From contig JADJRK010000001.1 of NCBI GenBank assembly GCA_016712285.1, positions 2,976,001-3,040,000 on the forward strand: 64,000 nucleotides of DNA, given 5' to 3'. This stretch comes from Planctomycetota bacterium. Lineage in GTDB: Bacteria; Planctomycetota; UBA8742; UBA2392. The position numbers were made by a program, and so were the translations under genes. The number at the start of each line of letters is the position of its first letter. The first letter of the stretch is position 1. Of the stretch, positions 38,105-46,448 are shown piece by piece. The notes beneath the pieces are model-generated. The model was not told the DNA's origin, did no database searches, and was given only the letters and a program-made list of their open reading frames with translations.

Positions 38105-39289
38105 CTACCGTGCTACAGGCAGCTGGATCACCCTGCGAAACACTTCGCCGCCCATGACCATCGCGCCCGGCTTGTGGGCCGACGCCCGTGTGCCAAGTTC
38201 GCCGCGCGCGCAACTGCCGAAGGTACGCCCGCTGCGCGAACCGTAGGCGATCACTTCGCCATCAATGCGAATGAAGCCGGCGCCGCTGCCGGGATCGGCG
38301 AAAGCGTCCGTCTCGCCTACATACACCGAGTTGTCGGCGGCTGGCAGCTCGGCATCGAGTGTGGTCTCGGCGGTCAGCGGCGGTTCCTGCCCGATGATCA
38401 GCGTCAAGCGCAGCGCGCGCGGCAACTGGTACTGGGGCGGTTTGCCCTCGGCGCGGCGCTGGCCCATGCTCCAGGTAACGACGGGGCCGGCGGGCCCGCT
38501 GTACCAGCTCATGGTGCGGTTCCAGTCGTCCCACAGTTCAACGCCAAACGCGACGACGTTGTCGGCCACGAGATGAAACTGGTCCCACAGTGGCTCGCCG
38601 CCGATGCGCGCATTCTGCAGCGCACCCAGTGGCACGATGTCGCCCTGGCCCTGGTAGTCGGCGCACCAGGCCGCCATCTGGTCGATCAACCCGCCCGCCG
38701 ACGGCGGGCTGCGCTCGGCGCGGTACAGCCGCGTGCCCTCGGGCGTGGGCTCCATGATGTAGACGACCTCGAGGTTGCCGTGGCTTGGCCGGATGGCGTC
38801 GGTCACGTTGCGGCCCGAGAAGTCCTGGCTGTAGCCCTGCTGGGATGATCCGCGCCCGGCGTCGTAGCCCGCGGTGCTGCGCTGCTCTTCGCCCCATGCG
38901 CGCGTGAAGGCAAGCATCTGGCGGCCAAACGGGTCCTGCATGACCAGAAACGCGCAGTCGTCGTCCTGGCCGTCGGGGTGGGCGGGCGCGGCCACGACCT
39001 GTGCCAGGTCGTTGGCCATGTCGCGCATCACGGTCTGGGCGGTCTCGTAGGCCTGGCCGCGCGCGGCACCGGTGCGGCTCATGCCCAGCGCGCCGCGCAG
39101 AAAGCCGATGATGATGATGCCCAGCATCAGCATGATGGTGGTCGAGACCATCAGCTCAATCAGCGTGAAGCCGCGGCGGCGACTACAACTCGCAATTGGG
39201 AACTCGCCATGAACAATTGGCAATGAACAATTAGCAATTGCGCTGCGAGTGCAGTCCCGGGCGTCAGTGATGTGCAGTTCATTGTTCAT
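38105..39289 (-). CDS. Minor pseudopilin, GspJ/PilW-like
   Basis: The 394-residue protein has the prepilin signal RRRGFTLIELMVSTTIMLML after a 37-residue leader, longer than usual. The leader (MNNELHITDARDCTRSAIAN...) is written by the repeat at 39190-39298. The body carries GspJ-like beta structure (LAQVVAAPAHPDGQDDDCAF, LVMQDPFG) and ends in the module FIRIDGEVIAYGSRSGRTFG, then CARGELGTRASAHKPGA, which also occurs in the large K-like subunit. It is third in the operon, 30 bases after the K-like gene. Confidence 0.85.
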   Translation of the reverse strand: MNNELHITDARDCTRSAIANCSLPIVHGEFPIASCSRRRGFTLIELMVSTTIMLMLGIIIIGFLRGALGMSRTGAARGQAYETAQTVMRDMANDLAQVVAAPAHPDGQDDDCAFLVMQDPFGRQMLAFTRAWGEEQRSTAGYDAGRGSSQQGYSQDFSGRNVTDAIRPSHGNLEVVYIMEPTPEGTRLYRAERSPPSAGGLIDQMAAWCADYQGQGDIVPLGALQNARIGGEPLWDQFHLVADNVVAFGVELWDDWNRTMSWYSGPAGPVVTWSMGQRRAEGKPPQYQLPRALRLTLIIGQEPPLTAETTLDAELPAADNSVYVGETDAFADPGSGAGFIRIDGEVIAYGSRSGRTFGSCARGELGTRASAHKPGAMVMGGEVFRRVIQLPVAR

Positions 39290-39298
39290 GGAAAACTG
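39190..39298. repeat. CAATTGGCAATGAACAATT palindrome overlapping a prepilin start
   Basis: The left part reads GAACAATTGGCAATGAACAA then TTAGCAATTG. The right part mirrors it as GCAGTTCATTGTTCATG. It shares the exact 15-mer GATGTGCAGTTCATT with the repeat at 38008-38104. It spans the start codon and leader of the GspJ-like gene. Confidence 0.8.
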
Positions 39299-39319
39299 CT
39301 ATCTCTCAATCGTTTGCCG

Positions 39320-42300
39320 CTATCGTTTCTCTTCGTGTCTTACAATGCGCGTCTGCTGGATGACATCCGCGTCGGCGCCGTGGAACTGCAGTGTTGTCTT
39401 GTGGTCTTCGTTGGCAAAGGCGTTCTGCCTGAAATAGAAGTAAATGCGGAACTCCAGGCGCTCGGCCCGTATCCCGCCCAGCACGCCGGGCATGCGCGTG
39501 AAGTCTTCGGTCTGTTCATAGCGCGTTGCCCCCAGGTCCTCGGTAAAGGGGCCGTTGAGGTCAAAGTCGAACGCATACAACCCACCCGGCCGGTTGGTCG
39601 GCAGGCTGCCCCACTCGGGCGTGGGTTTGCCCGCTTCTTTGAATCGAATCACCAGCCGCGCGCCAATGGCGTCGGTGTGGCGCAACGGGTCAGCCAGCGG
39701 GGCGTACTGGATGCGCCAGCGAAAGCGCGTGAACATCGAGTTGCGCAGGGTCATTGAACCCTGAAAGTGGCTGATCTCGGGGCTTTCTGTGCCGGGGATG
39801 GCGCGCAGCGGCTCGTTCGTATGGCTCGGCTCGAACGTGCCCTTGGCGTCGTAGCAGAAACCCGGGAACCAGTCCGGGAAGCGCACCGGCTGGTCAAAGA
39901 ACAGCGCGCGGTCGCCCCAGCCCATGGCGCGCGTGCCGAATGCGCCGCGGAACAGCGCCTGCTGCCACGGGCCCTTGTACAAGCCGCTGAGCACCTCGCC
40001 GCGGCGGATCATCAAGCCGGGGTTATTCGGGTCAACGACCTGGGACTCGGTGTAGCGCTGGTAGCCGATGACTTCTTCGCGGTTGTTGTCAGTGAGGCGC
40101 ACGAAGCCGTAAGCGCGGAAGCTGTCTTCGCCCATCACGGTCTGGATCAGGTTTTCCGAGGCACCCCCGGTGGCAAGCGGGCGGCCGATGCGCAGGCTGG
40201 CCATGTTCATGACCGTGGTGCCGGCGGCGTGGGATTGCACGACGGTGCCCAGCACGCCGCGCGTGATGTCTTGCAGCGCAAAGGCCGGCTGTGTGCCCCA
40301 GGTGTAGGTGGTGGTGTTGAAGACGTTGACCGTAGTGGGTGCGACGGCGCGGTAGCAGATCAGTTCTTCGTCGATCTTGACGACGCCGAAGTTGCCGGTG
40401 GGCGCCAGGTTGACGATGATCTCGCCCTGTTCGGCGGGGCTGCCGGGGTTGCATTCCACGAGCAGGCGGAAGTTGCCCTTGTTGTACATGCGCAGCTCGA
40501 ACGAATCGAAGTCGGCACTGTGAGTCAGGCCGATGTTGCCGCCGTCTGTGGTGCGCGGGTCAGCGCCGGCAAAGCGCCAGTCCACGGGCAGCTCGACGGG
40601 CAGCTCGCCGGTCGGGAACTTGCACAGGTTGGTGCCCGTGTACGGGAAGTTCGGGTTGTTGACGTTGGTCATCGTGTTCGGCAGGTAGTCGAACCCGGTA
40701 TGGTCGTATAGCGCGCAGATGTACTCGTCCCAGTTCGGTGTGGGCGGAATGACCTGGCCGCCGGCATTGACCCAGATCAACCCGATCTGCCCCGCGTACG
40801 TGCGCAGGTTGCGTTGCAGCCGAATGCGGTGCTGCTCTTTGTTGCCGTTCTTACCGTTGACGAGCGTGATGATGTCGCCGTCACCGGACTTTAACGTGGT
40901 CCCGAACGTCGGCACGACGCGCGCCGCGGCCTGGTGCACCGAGGGCACGGTGCCCATCGCACCGCGCCAAGGGGCCGGCAGTGCCGGGTTGTTATTGTTG
41001 TTGGCGGCTGCGTTGTTGATCATGCCGGCGGGCACGTTCGGGTTCAGGTACAGCAGGGCCGGGAAAAAGTGATCGTCGCGGCCGGTGGGTGTGGCGCCGG
41101 TGGGGTCGCTGCCGGTCTGCGGGTTCCAGACGCAGTGGTATTGCATCCATTCGTTGTCGATCTGGACGATCGAGCGCGGGTGATAGCCCGTGGCGTCGTC
41201 GATGTCGATGCTGAGCAGGCACACGCAGCTGCCCGTCGAGAAGAAGTCGATGTAGTTCTGGAGGGTCTGCTGGGCAGGCCCGGGCGGCGGCGTCGGGAAC
41301 AGGTCGGTCTGGTACGCGCCCAGGAAGTGCCAGTAGTTGGCAGGGTCGATGCGATTAAAGGCCATGTCGTAGCGTGCCAGCACGTTCAGGCCCTGCGAGC
41401 TGATGCCGTCGTAGGCAATAATCTCGGCCCGCGGGTTCGTAACCACCGAATAGGGCACGGGGAACTGCAATATGGTTGCTGCAGGGTCGCCGCTCCAGTT
41501 CGGGTACTCCACGCTGCCGGGAGGCACCGCCGGAACACCCGGTGTGCCGGACGGGAAGTACCCCCGGAACGCCGGCCCCATCACCAGCAACAAGCCTCGG
41601 TTGGGAAGGCCGAAGTAGTTCAGCAGCCGCAGGTGACTGGGGTCGCCGCCCCTGGCCTGGTCGCCCGCGCCGGGAAAGCCCGCGTCTGGGCCCAGCTCGC
41701 TGGCGCGGTAGTAGTTGGCGTTGGCTGTGCCGGTGCCCGCGACGCGGAAAAAGGCGTCGTTGGAAAAACCGCTGGCCAGGTTCCCGCGCGTAAGCGGCAG
41801 GTTCGGAAACGTGGGCCGGAACATCTCGTTGGCCGCGTGCTGCGTAGCCCAGCCGCGTAGCGGCGCGGTGTACCCGAACACCGTGACCTTGCTGCCGCGC
41901 GGGTGCATCTTGGCGATCGTGCCGCGCGCGCCGGTGGCGCTGCCCGGCACGTTGGGGTTGACCGGCCCGCGGTACAGGTTGACCAGCGAGGTGCCCAGCT
42001 TGCCGTTGTATTCCATGGCTTCGTCGCCAATGACGACCACGCCCTGGTCCGGAAACGCGTCAATGTCATTGGGGTCAATCTGCAGCTCAAACTGCGTGCG
42101 CATGATCTCTTTGGGGTCTTCGAGGTCCTGCTGCAACTCGCTGGTACGGCTGACCCAGCCGCCGTTGACCTTGCGGAAACTGTGCTGCACGGTCGGCGTG
42201 ATGGCGGTATTGCCGGTGCCCGCGCGGCAGTCGCCATCGAGCACCATGTTCACGTGGGAAAGGTCGGTGCCCTTCCAGTTCATCGCCATGTGGTACCACT

Positions 42301-44662
42301 CGTGATGGCGAAAGGCATTGGCATCGAGCTCAAAGCGCAGCTCGGTGTAGGCCTCTTCGAGTGTGCGGTCCTTTACGCGATACACCAGCGCGCCGGGCTT
42401 GCCGGTCATGTTGTCGGCCTGCACGCGCTCGCCCCACCAAAGCAGGCTCATGCGGTTGCTGTACTCCTGCTCGGCCACGTCGAACACGTAGTGGTTTGCG
42501 TTCAGGTCTTCCCATTGGCGGCGGTACCACAGGCTGAACATGCCGGCTTCCAGGTCGCCGGCCTGGTATGTGGCGCCGCTGCCGGACGTGACCTGTGCGA
42601 CGTTGCTGTAGAATTTCTCCGGGCGAACGGTGTCGTTGCCGAGGTTGAACATGTTGCGCGTCTGCGGGCTGTTCCAGGGCGGGGCGCGCCACTGGCGAAT
42701 GTGGCGCTCGTCCTGCAGGTAGTGCAGGTACGGCAGCTCGAGCATGCCCTCCTGGCGCTGGTTGATGATGTTGCCGCGCTGCAACTGCATGATGTTGCCC
42801 TGCGGCATGCGCATTTCTTCCTGCAACTGCTGGTACAGGCGCCAGTGCATCGTGCGCTGCGCGTCACTGCCGACCAGCGCCCACTCGCGCATGGCGTTGC
42901 GCGCGCGTGTGCCGCCGGCGGGCTGGTAGCTTGTGGCAAACGCGTCGACCATATAGGCGTCGGCGCTGTCAAAGCGCACGGGCATAGTCACCGGCGACTG
43001 CTGGCGCGAGTATGGAAAACGCTGCTGCAGCGCGAACATGCCGACCTGGTCGCCGAAGATGGGCGGGTTTTCTTCCTGGGACAGCGTGGTCAGGAAACTC
43101 AAAAAGCTGTTCAGGTTGGCAAACGAGTTGGGCGGCAGCGGCGTGCCGTCGCCGGCAAAGCCCGTGTCTTCGGCCAGGTACGCCAGGATGCGCGACGCTA
43201 CCCGCCGCGCTTCGTTGATCGCGATCGGGCCGCTGCCGTTGCGCGGGCCCACACCCTGGAATAGCGCCACCAAGGTTTCGAAATTGGCTGTATTGATGTT
43301 CACCGACGCCTTCTCGGCGACTTCGATGATCCAGCCTTCGTTGACGTCAAGTTCCCAGTCGCCGCGACACACGATCTGCGCGTTGCCGGGGCTGCCTGCC
43401 ATCACCCACCCGATGATCTGTGTGCCGGCCGCGTTGCGCAGGCGCACGATGTTGTCAGTGCCGTAGCCCGCCCAGTTGTAGTTGGCCGCGTTGTTGCCCA
43501 GTGGTATGCGCGGGTCGTTAGGCACGTAGTAATTCGACTGGAACGCAATGCGGTGGTCATAGTTCACCACCAGGATGTTCAGCCCGCTTTCTCCGACCGG
43601 CAGCATGTCGCCCCACGTCACGACGTGCGGGTAAAACCAGCCGCCGTCAAAGTGCGGCGCCGGCGTCAGCGTGGTCGCCGTTTCTTCCAGCACCTGGTAC
43701 GTGACGGGGTCAATGCCCTCGGGCCAGCCGCCGAGCGCCTGCCCCATGATTTCGGGGCCGAAACGCGGGTCGTTGTTGAAAAGGCGCGGAAGGTCTGCCA
43801 CGCGACGGATGTCAGCCACGGTGTTGAACCACGCGGGCACACCACCGCGCGCATTCAGCACCTTGTACAGCATGACTTTGAGCGCCGTGGGCGTGGTCAC
43901 GAACTCGCCCATCTTGAGCTGCCGGTCTGGCGAGGCCCACCGGAACAGCGCGTTGATTCCGTCCACGCCGTTGTAGCGCGGGTTCGCGATCACATTGTAG
44001 AGCGCGTTGCCGCTGCGCGAACTGTAGCTGAACAGTTGCCCGTCAATCACCACATAGCCGCTGGAGCGCCCGCTGCTTGTGCCGTCGTAGGCATCCAGAA
44101 AGCTGGCGTCGGACAGGTTCACCTGCGGGTACACCATGCCCTCGGCGTTTACGTCGCCACTCAGGATGGCGGACCCCAGCAGGTTGGCGATGGTGGTGGC
44201 GTTGGAAAAGTTCAGGTTGGCTTTGCCGGTTTCGTCGGCGACGGTCAGCCCCTGCACATAGCGGCGCGGGTCACTGACCGGAAAGCGCTGGCGGCCGTCA
44301 GCGTCGGTCATGCCGGTGAACAGCCGCGTGTCGTCGGCGAAGTCGCGTTTGAGGCTGACAAATGACTCGTCGCGGGTGTCCAGGCCGTGGTTGTCCCATT
44401 CGGTCACGTCGGCCGGGATCATGCCGTACCAGCGCTCGTACTCATTCAGGCGGTTGCCACGGTTCAGGCGGGCATAGGCGTGGTCGGCGCCGGTGCGCGT
44501 GGTGATGCGCGTCTGCTCGTGGCCCAGGGCGGCCACGGCTGTACCTTCCTGTTGCGACATGAGAAACGTGAAGCTGACCGCCAGGATCAACAGCAGCGAA
44601 AGCACGACCATTACCATCAGCATCGCGGCGCCGCGCTGCGGGGTTCTGCGTGTATTGCTCAT
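39320..44662 (-). CDS. Giant GspK-like minor pseudopilin with ConA-like and IDxE modules
   Basis: This 1780-residue protein opens MSNTRRTPQRGAAMLMVMVV with a class III-type prepilin helix (about 13-35) lacking the Glu5, as in GspK. The GspK SAM-like signature is at about 452-470 (ASVNINTANFETLVALF). A ConA/LamG-like sandwich follows at about 700-840 (WYHMAMNWKGTDLSHVNMVL). Five copies of a module (IDxE followed by Y, then RGxxGT and often H) lie at about 203, 876, 1166, 1428 and 1520. GspK normally has about 320 residues, so most of this protein is added passenger domain, probably displayed at a pseudopilus tip. It overlaps the upstream gene by 4 bases. Confidence 0.82.
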   Translation of the reverse strand: MSNTRRTPQRGAAMLMVMVVLSLLLILAVSFTFLMSQQEGTAVAALGHEQTRITTRTGADHAYARLNRGNRLNEYERWYGMIPADVTEWDNHGLDTRDESFVSLKRDFADDTRLFTGMTDADGRQRFPVSDPRRYVQGLTVADETGKANLNFSNATTIANLLGSAILSGDVNAEGMVYPQVNLSDASFLDAYDGTSSGRSSGYVVIDGQLFSYSSRSGNALYNVIANPRYNGVDGINALFRWASPDRQLKMGEFVTTPTALKVMLYKVLNARGGVPAWFNTVADIRRVADLPRLFNNDPRFGPEIMGQALGGWPEGIDPVTYQVLEETATTLTPAPHFDGGWFYPHVVTWGDMLPVGESGLNILVVNYDHRIAFQSNYYVPNDPRIPLGNNAANYNWAGYGTDNIVRLRNAAGTQIIGWVMAGSPGNAQIVCRGDWELDVNEGWIIEVAEKASVNINTANFETLVALFQGVGPRNGSGPIAINEARRVASRILAYLAEDTGFAGDGTPLPPNSFANLNSFLSFLTTLSQEENPPIFGDQVGMFALQQRFPYSRQQSPVTMPVRFDSADAYMVDAFATSYQPAGGTRARNAMREWALVGSDAQRTMHWRLYQQLQEEMRMPQGNIMQLQRGNIINQRQEGMLELPYLHYLQDERHIRQWRAPPWNSPQTRNMFNLGNDTVRPEKFYSNVAQVTSGSGATYQAGDLEAGMFSLWYRRQWEDLNANHYVFDVAEQEYSNRMSLLWWGERVQADNMTGKPGALVYRVKDRTLEEAYTELRFELDANAFRHHEWYHMAMNWKGTDLSHVNMVLDGDCRAGTGNTAITPTVQHSFRKVNGGWVSRTSELQQDLEDPKEIMRTQFELQIDPNDIDAFPDQGVVVIGDEAMEYNGKLGTSLVNLYRGPVNPNVPGSATGARGTIAKMHPRGSKVTVFGYTAPLRGWATQHAANEMFRPTFPNLPLTRGNLASGFSNDAFFRVAGTGTANANYYRASELGPDAGFPGAGDQARGGDPSHLRLLNYFGLPNRGLLLVMGPAFRGYFPSGTPGVPAVPPGSVEYPNWSGDPAATILQFPVPYSVVTNPRAEIIAYDGISSQGLNVLARYDMAFNRIDPANYWHFLGAYQTDLFPTPPPGPAQQTLQNYIDFFSTGSCVCLLSIDIDDATGYHPRSIVQIDNEWMQYHCVWNPQTGSDPTGATPTGRDDHFFPALLYLNPNVPAGMINNAAANNNNNPALPAPWRGAMGTVPSVHQAAARVVPTFGTTLKSGDGDIITLVNGKNGNKEQHRIRLQRNLRTYAGQIGLIWVNAGGQVIPPTPNWDEYICALYDHTGFDYLPNTMTNVNNPNFPYTGTNLCKFPTGELPVELPVDWRFAGADPRTTDGGNIGLTHSADFDSFELRMYNKGNFRLLVECNPGSPAEQGEIIVNLAPTGNFGVVKIDEELICYRAVAPTTVNVFNTTTYTWGTQPAFALQDITRGVLGTVVQSHAAGTTVMNMASLRIGRPLATGGASENLIQTVMGEDSFRAYGFVRLTDNNREEVIGYQRYTESQVVDPNNPGLMIRRGEVLSGLYKGPWQQALFRGAFGTRAMGWGDRALFFDQPVRFPDWFPGFCYDAKGTFEPSHTNEPLRAIPGTESPEISHFQGSMTLRNSMFTRFRWRIQYAPLADPLRHTDAIGARLVIRFKEAGKPTPEWGSLPTNRPGGLYAFDFDLNGPFTEDLGATRYEQTEDFTRMPGVLGGIRAERLEFRIYFYFRQNAFANEDHKTTLQFHGADADVIQQTRIVRHEEKR

Positions 44663-45933
44663 CCGCCGCCTCCTTCCCAGGGGAAAGTGTCGAGGACTTC
44701 GCTGGTCACGTGCCCCAGGGGATGAAACGTCAGGCGCATGCGCTTCATGTCGTCGCTGTCGCCCGAGACCATATGTATCTCAACGGCGCCGGTGTGGCGC
44801 GCAGGGTCAAGCTTGCCGGACCCGTCGAAGTGCACATGCACGATGGCCTTGGGCGGCACAATCGGCAGCCCCGGCGTAATTCCGGGCGTCGGCGTGCCGT
44901 TGGCGCCGGGGCCTGTCACCGGGCCAGAGCCCGCGGGGCGCTTCCATTCATAGATGTCTTGCGCCTGCCCGGTTACTTCAAGCATGGGGTCCACGCCCAC
45001 GGCAATCAGGTGCGTGCCTTCAAGCTCAAGCACCTGGCCCGCGACCAGCCCCATGATGTCAAAGTTGTCAATCCGGCACGGCACACCGCCCAGCACAACG
45101 TCGGTGCCGGCTGGCGGCGCGGGCTTGAAGTCGTCGGGCAGGTCGGCGTCGGCAAGGCGCCCGTCAACGTACAGCGCCACGCCGTACGCGGACACGGCAA
45201 CCTCTACCGTGGCCCAGCGATACAGCGCAATCCATGTCTCGGTTTCGGCAACCACGCCCTCGCAGGTCAGGCCAAGACGAATGGCGTTCGGCCTTGTTTC
45301 GACGGCGCTGAGCGTGAGCGTGTTGCCCATGCGCACGATCGGGCCGGCAGTCGGCTGTAACAGACCGTAGCCCGTGGTCGGCGCCGGTTGTTCCAGCGGA
45401 CACAGGTCAAAGCTCAGGGCCACGCCCTCGTAGTCGCCACCCGCCGAGAACTGCCCCATCCAGGGAATGGTGAAGGTCGCGTTGCGGTCCGCGAACTCAA
45501 GACAGTCGCCGTCGCGCAGGCCGAGGCTGCGGTCTGATTGCAGATAGGTGCCGTTGCTGGTTGTGCCGATCACACCACCGCTGCCGACGGTACCGCCCAC
45601 GCCCGTGCCATCCGAGCTGACGTCGAACGAAAACGTGGTAAGGCGCCGCCGCGAAAGCGCGATCACCTGGTCCTTGCGATAGTCGAAGACAAGTTCGGTG
45701 TGAACCTGCCGCACAGCCGCCGCCTGCCGCACACTCACCGCCATGCCCTTGATTGATGCGGTGTGGCGCTCAATCGAGGGGCCGACCAGCGTGCGCCCCA
45801 TGAACATGCCGAATGCCAGCAGGGTCAGCATCAGGATGAAAATCACGATCATCAGCTCAAGCATGGTGAAGCCGCGCAACGCAACGCGCAGGCCGGGGCG
45901 AATGTGTGTTCGGCAATGTGGGTGCACAGCCAT
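44659..45933 (-). CDS. Pseudopilin, GspH-like, with LamG/ConA-like passenger
   Basis: The 424-residue protein starts MAVHPHCRTHIRPGLRVALR then GFTMLELMIVIFILMLTLLA, a prepilin signal cut after Gly. A GspH-like short beta domain follows (AVRQVHTELVFDYRKDQVIA). Residues about 145-300 look like a ConA/LamG sandwich: GGDYEGVALSFDLCPLEQP, VEVAVSAYGVALYVDGRLAD, CRIDNFDIMGL. It is the first gene of the operon H-K-J-I and overlaps the K-like gene (ATGA). No assembly ATPase, secretin or prepilin peptidase is in the window. Confidence 0.8.
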   Translation of the reverse strand: MAVHPHCRTHIRPGLRVALRGFTMLELMIVIFILMLTLLAFGMFMGRTLVGPSIERHTASIKGMAVSVRQAAAVRQVHTELVFDYRKDQVIALSRRRLTTFSFDVSSDGTGVGGTVGSGGVIGTTSNGTYLQSDRSLGLRDGDCLEFADRNATFTIPWMGQFSAGGDYEGVALSFDLCPLEQPAPTTGYGLLQPTAGPIVRMGNTLTLSAVETRPNAIRLGLTCEGVVAETETWIALYRWATVEVAVSAYGVALYVDGRLADADLPDDFKPAPPAGTDVVLGGVPCRIDNFDIMGLVAGQVLELEGTHLIAVGVDPMLEVTGQAQDIYEWKRPAGSGPVTGPGANGTPTPGITPGLPIVPPKAIVHVHFDGSGKLDPARHTGAVEIHMVSGDSDDMKRMRLTFHPLGHVTSEVLDTFPWEGGGG

Positions 45934-46239
45934 GAAACACCGGCGGCTTGGCTACGGTAGGCGCGATTCCGGGCAAACCCGGTCTGGCGGCAAGGGGCCA
46001 GTAGTCTCCCAAAATGGAAGCGGGATGCAAGGACAGCGGCAGCGGGGGTTTACGAACTCGGGATGGCGCGGCGGCGCTGACCAATCCGCGAAGCAGGTTG
46101 AAACGACGGCGCACCCCGCTGCACTTGCCGCCCTGCCCGAGGCGCTTACAATGTTTCGGCTTACTGGGATGTGCGCCGGCCTGACGATAAAGTTTGGGGC
46201 GCCGATGAATGTGCTCGGGGAGGTCAAATCTCGCGCGGC
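45934..46239. other. Intergenic region upstream of the pseudopilin operon
   Basis: No convincing gene is present on either strand. It must hold the promoter of the pseudopilin operon (reverse strand). I could not fix -10/-35 elements in this GC-rich sequence. Confidence 0.4.
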
Positions 46240-46249
46240 TTAATTCAAG

Positions 46250-46400
46250 CCCTCCTTCTCAGATGTAGAGGGATCGGTGAAGCCGGGCGGAGGCCACCCA
46301 CCTGCCTAAACAGGGTGCACAAACTGTTCAGTGCAGCGGCATCTCTGGTTCGCTGAAAAGAAGACGGGTCATAGCCGAGTGCATGGCCCGTTTTCGTTTA
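46250..46400 (+). ncRNA. Candidate structured non-coding RNA with its own terminator
   Basis: Between divergent protein genes lies a segment with several pairings: GGGC...GCCT around 46285-46307, TGCAC-AAACTGTTCA-GTGCA at 46316-46335, and outer pairing of CAGATG with CATCTCTG. It ends in a clean intrinsic terminator before the next gene's own ribosome site. Start and family are unknown. It could also be a leader of the downstream gene that ends early. Confidence 0.35.
46364..46400 (+). terminator. Intrinsic terminator preceding a gene
   Basis: ACGGGTCAT / ATGGCCCGT (9 bp, one wobble, 10-base loop) is followed by TTTCGTTT. It stands 49 bases before the next ATG, so something is transcribed into it from upstream, or it attenuates the gene. 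Confidence 0.75.
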
Positions 46401-46448
46401 AGCGCTCTGTGGATGGGTATGGCACGATAGGGTCGGAGGACAGCGTTC

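Noticed and set aside
46250..46400. 6S RNA
   Set aside because: The 3' part (CAGCGGCATCTCTGG) resembles the 6S RNA end, but the segment is too short and lacks a clear central bubble with long closing stem.
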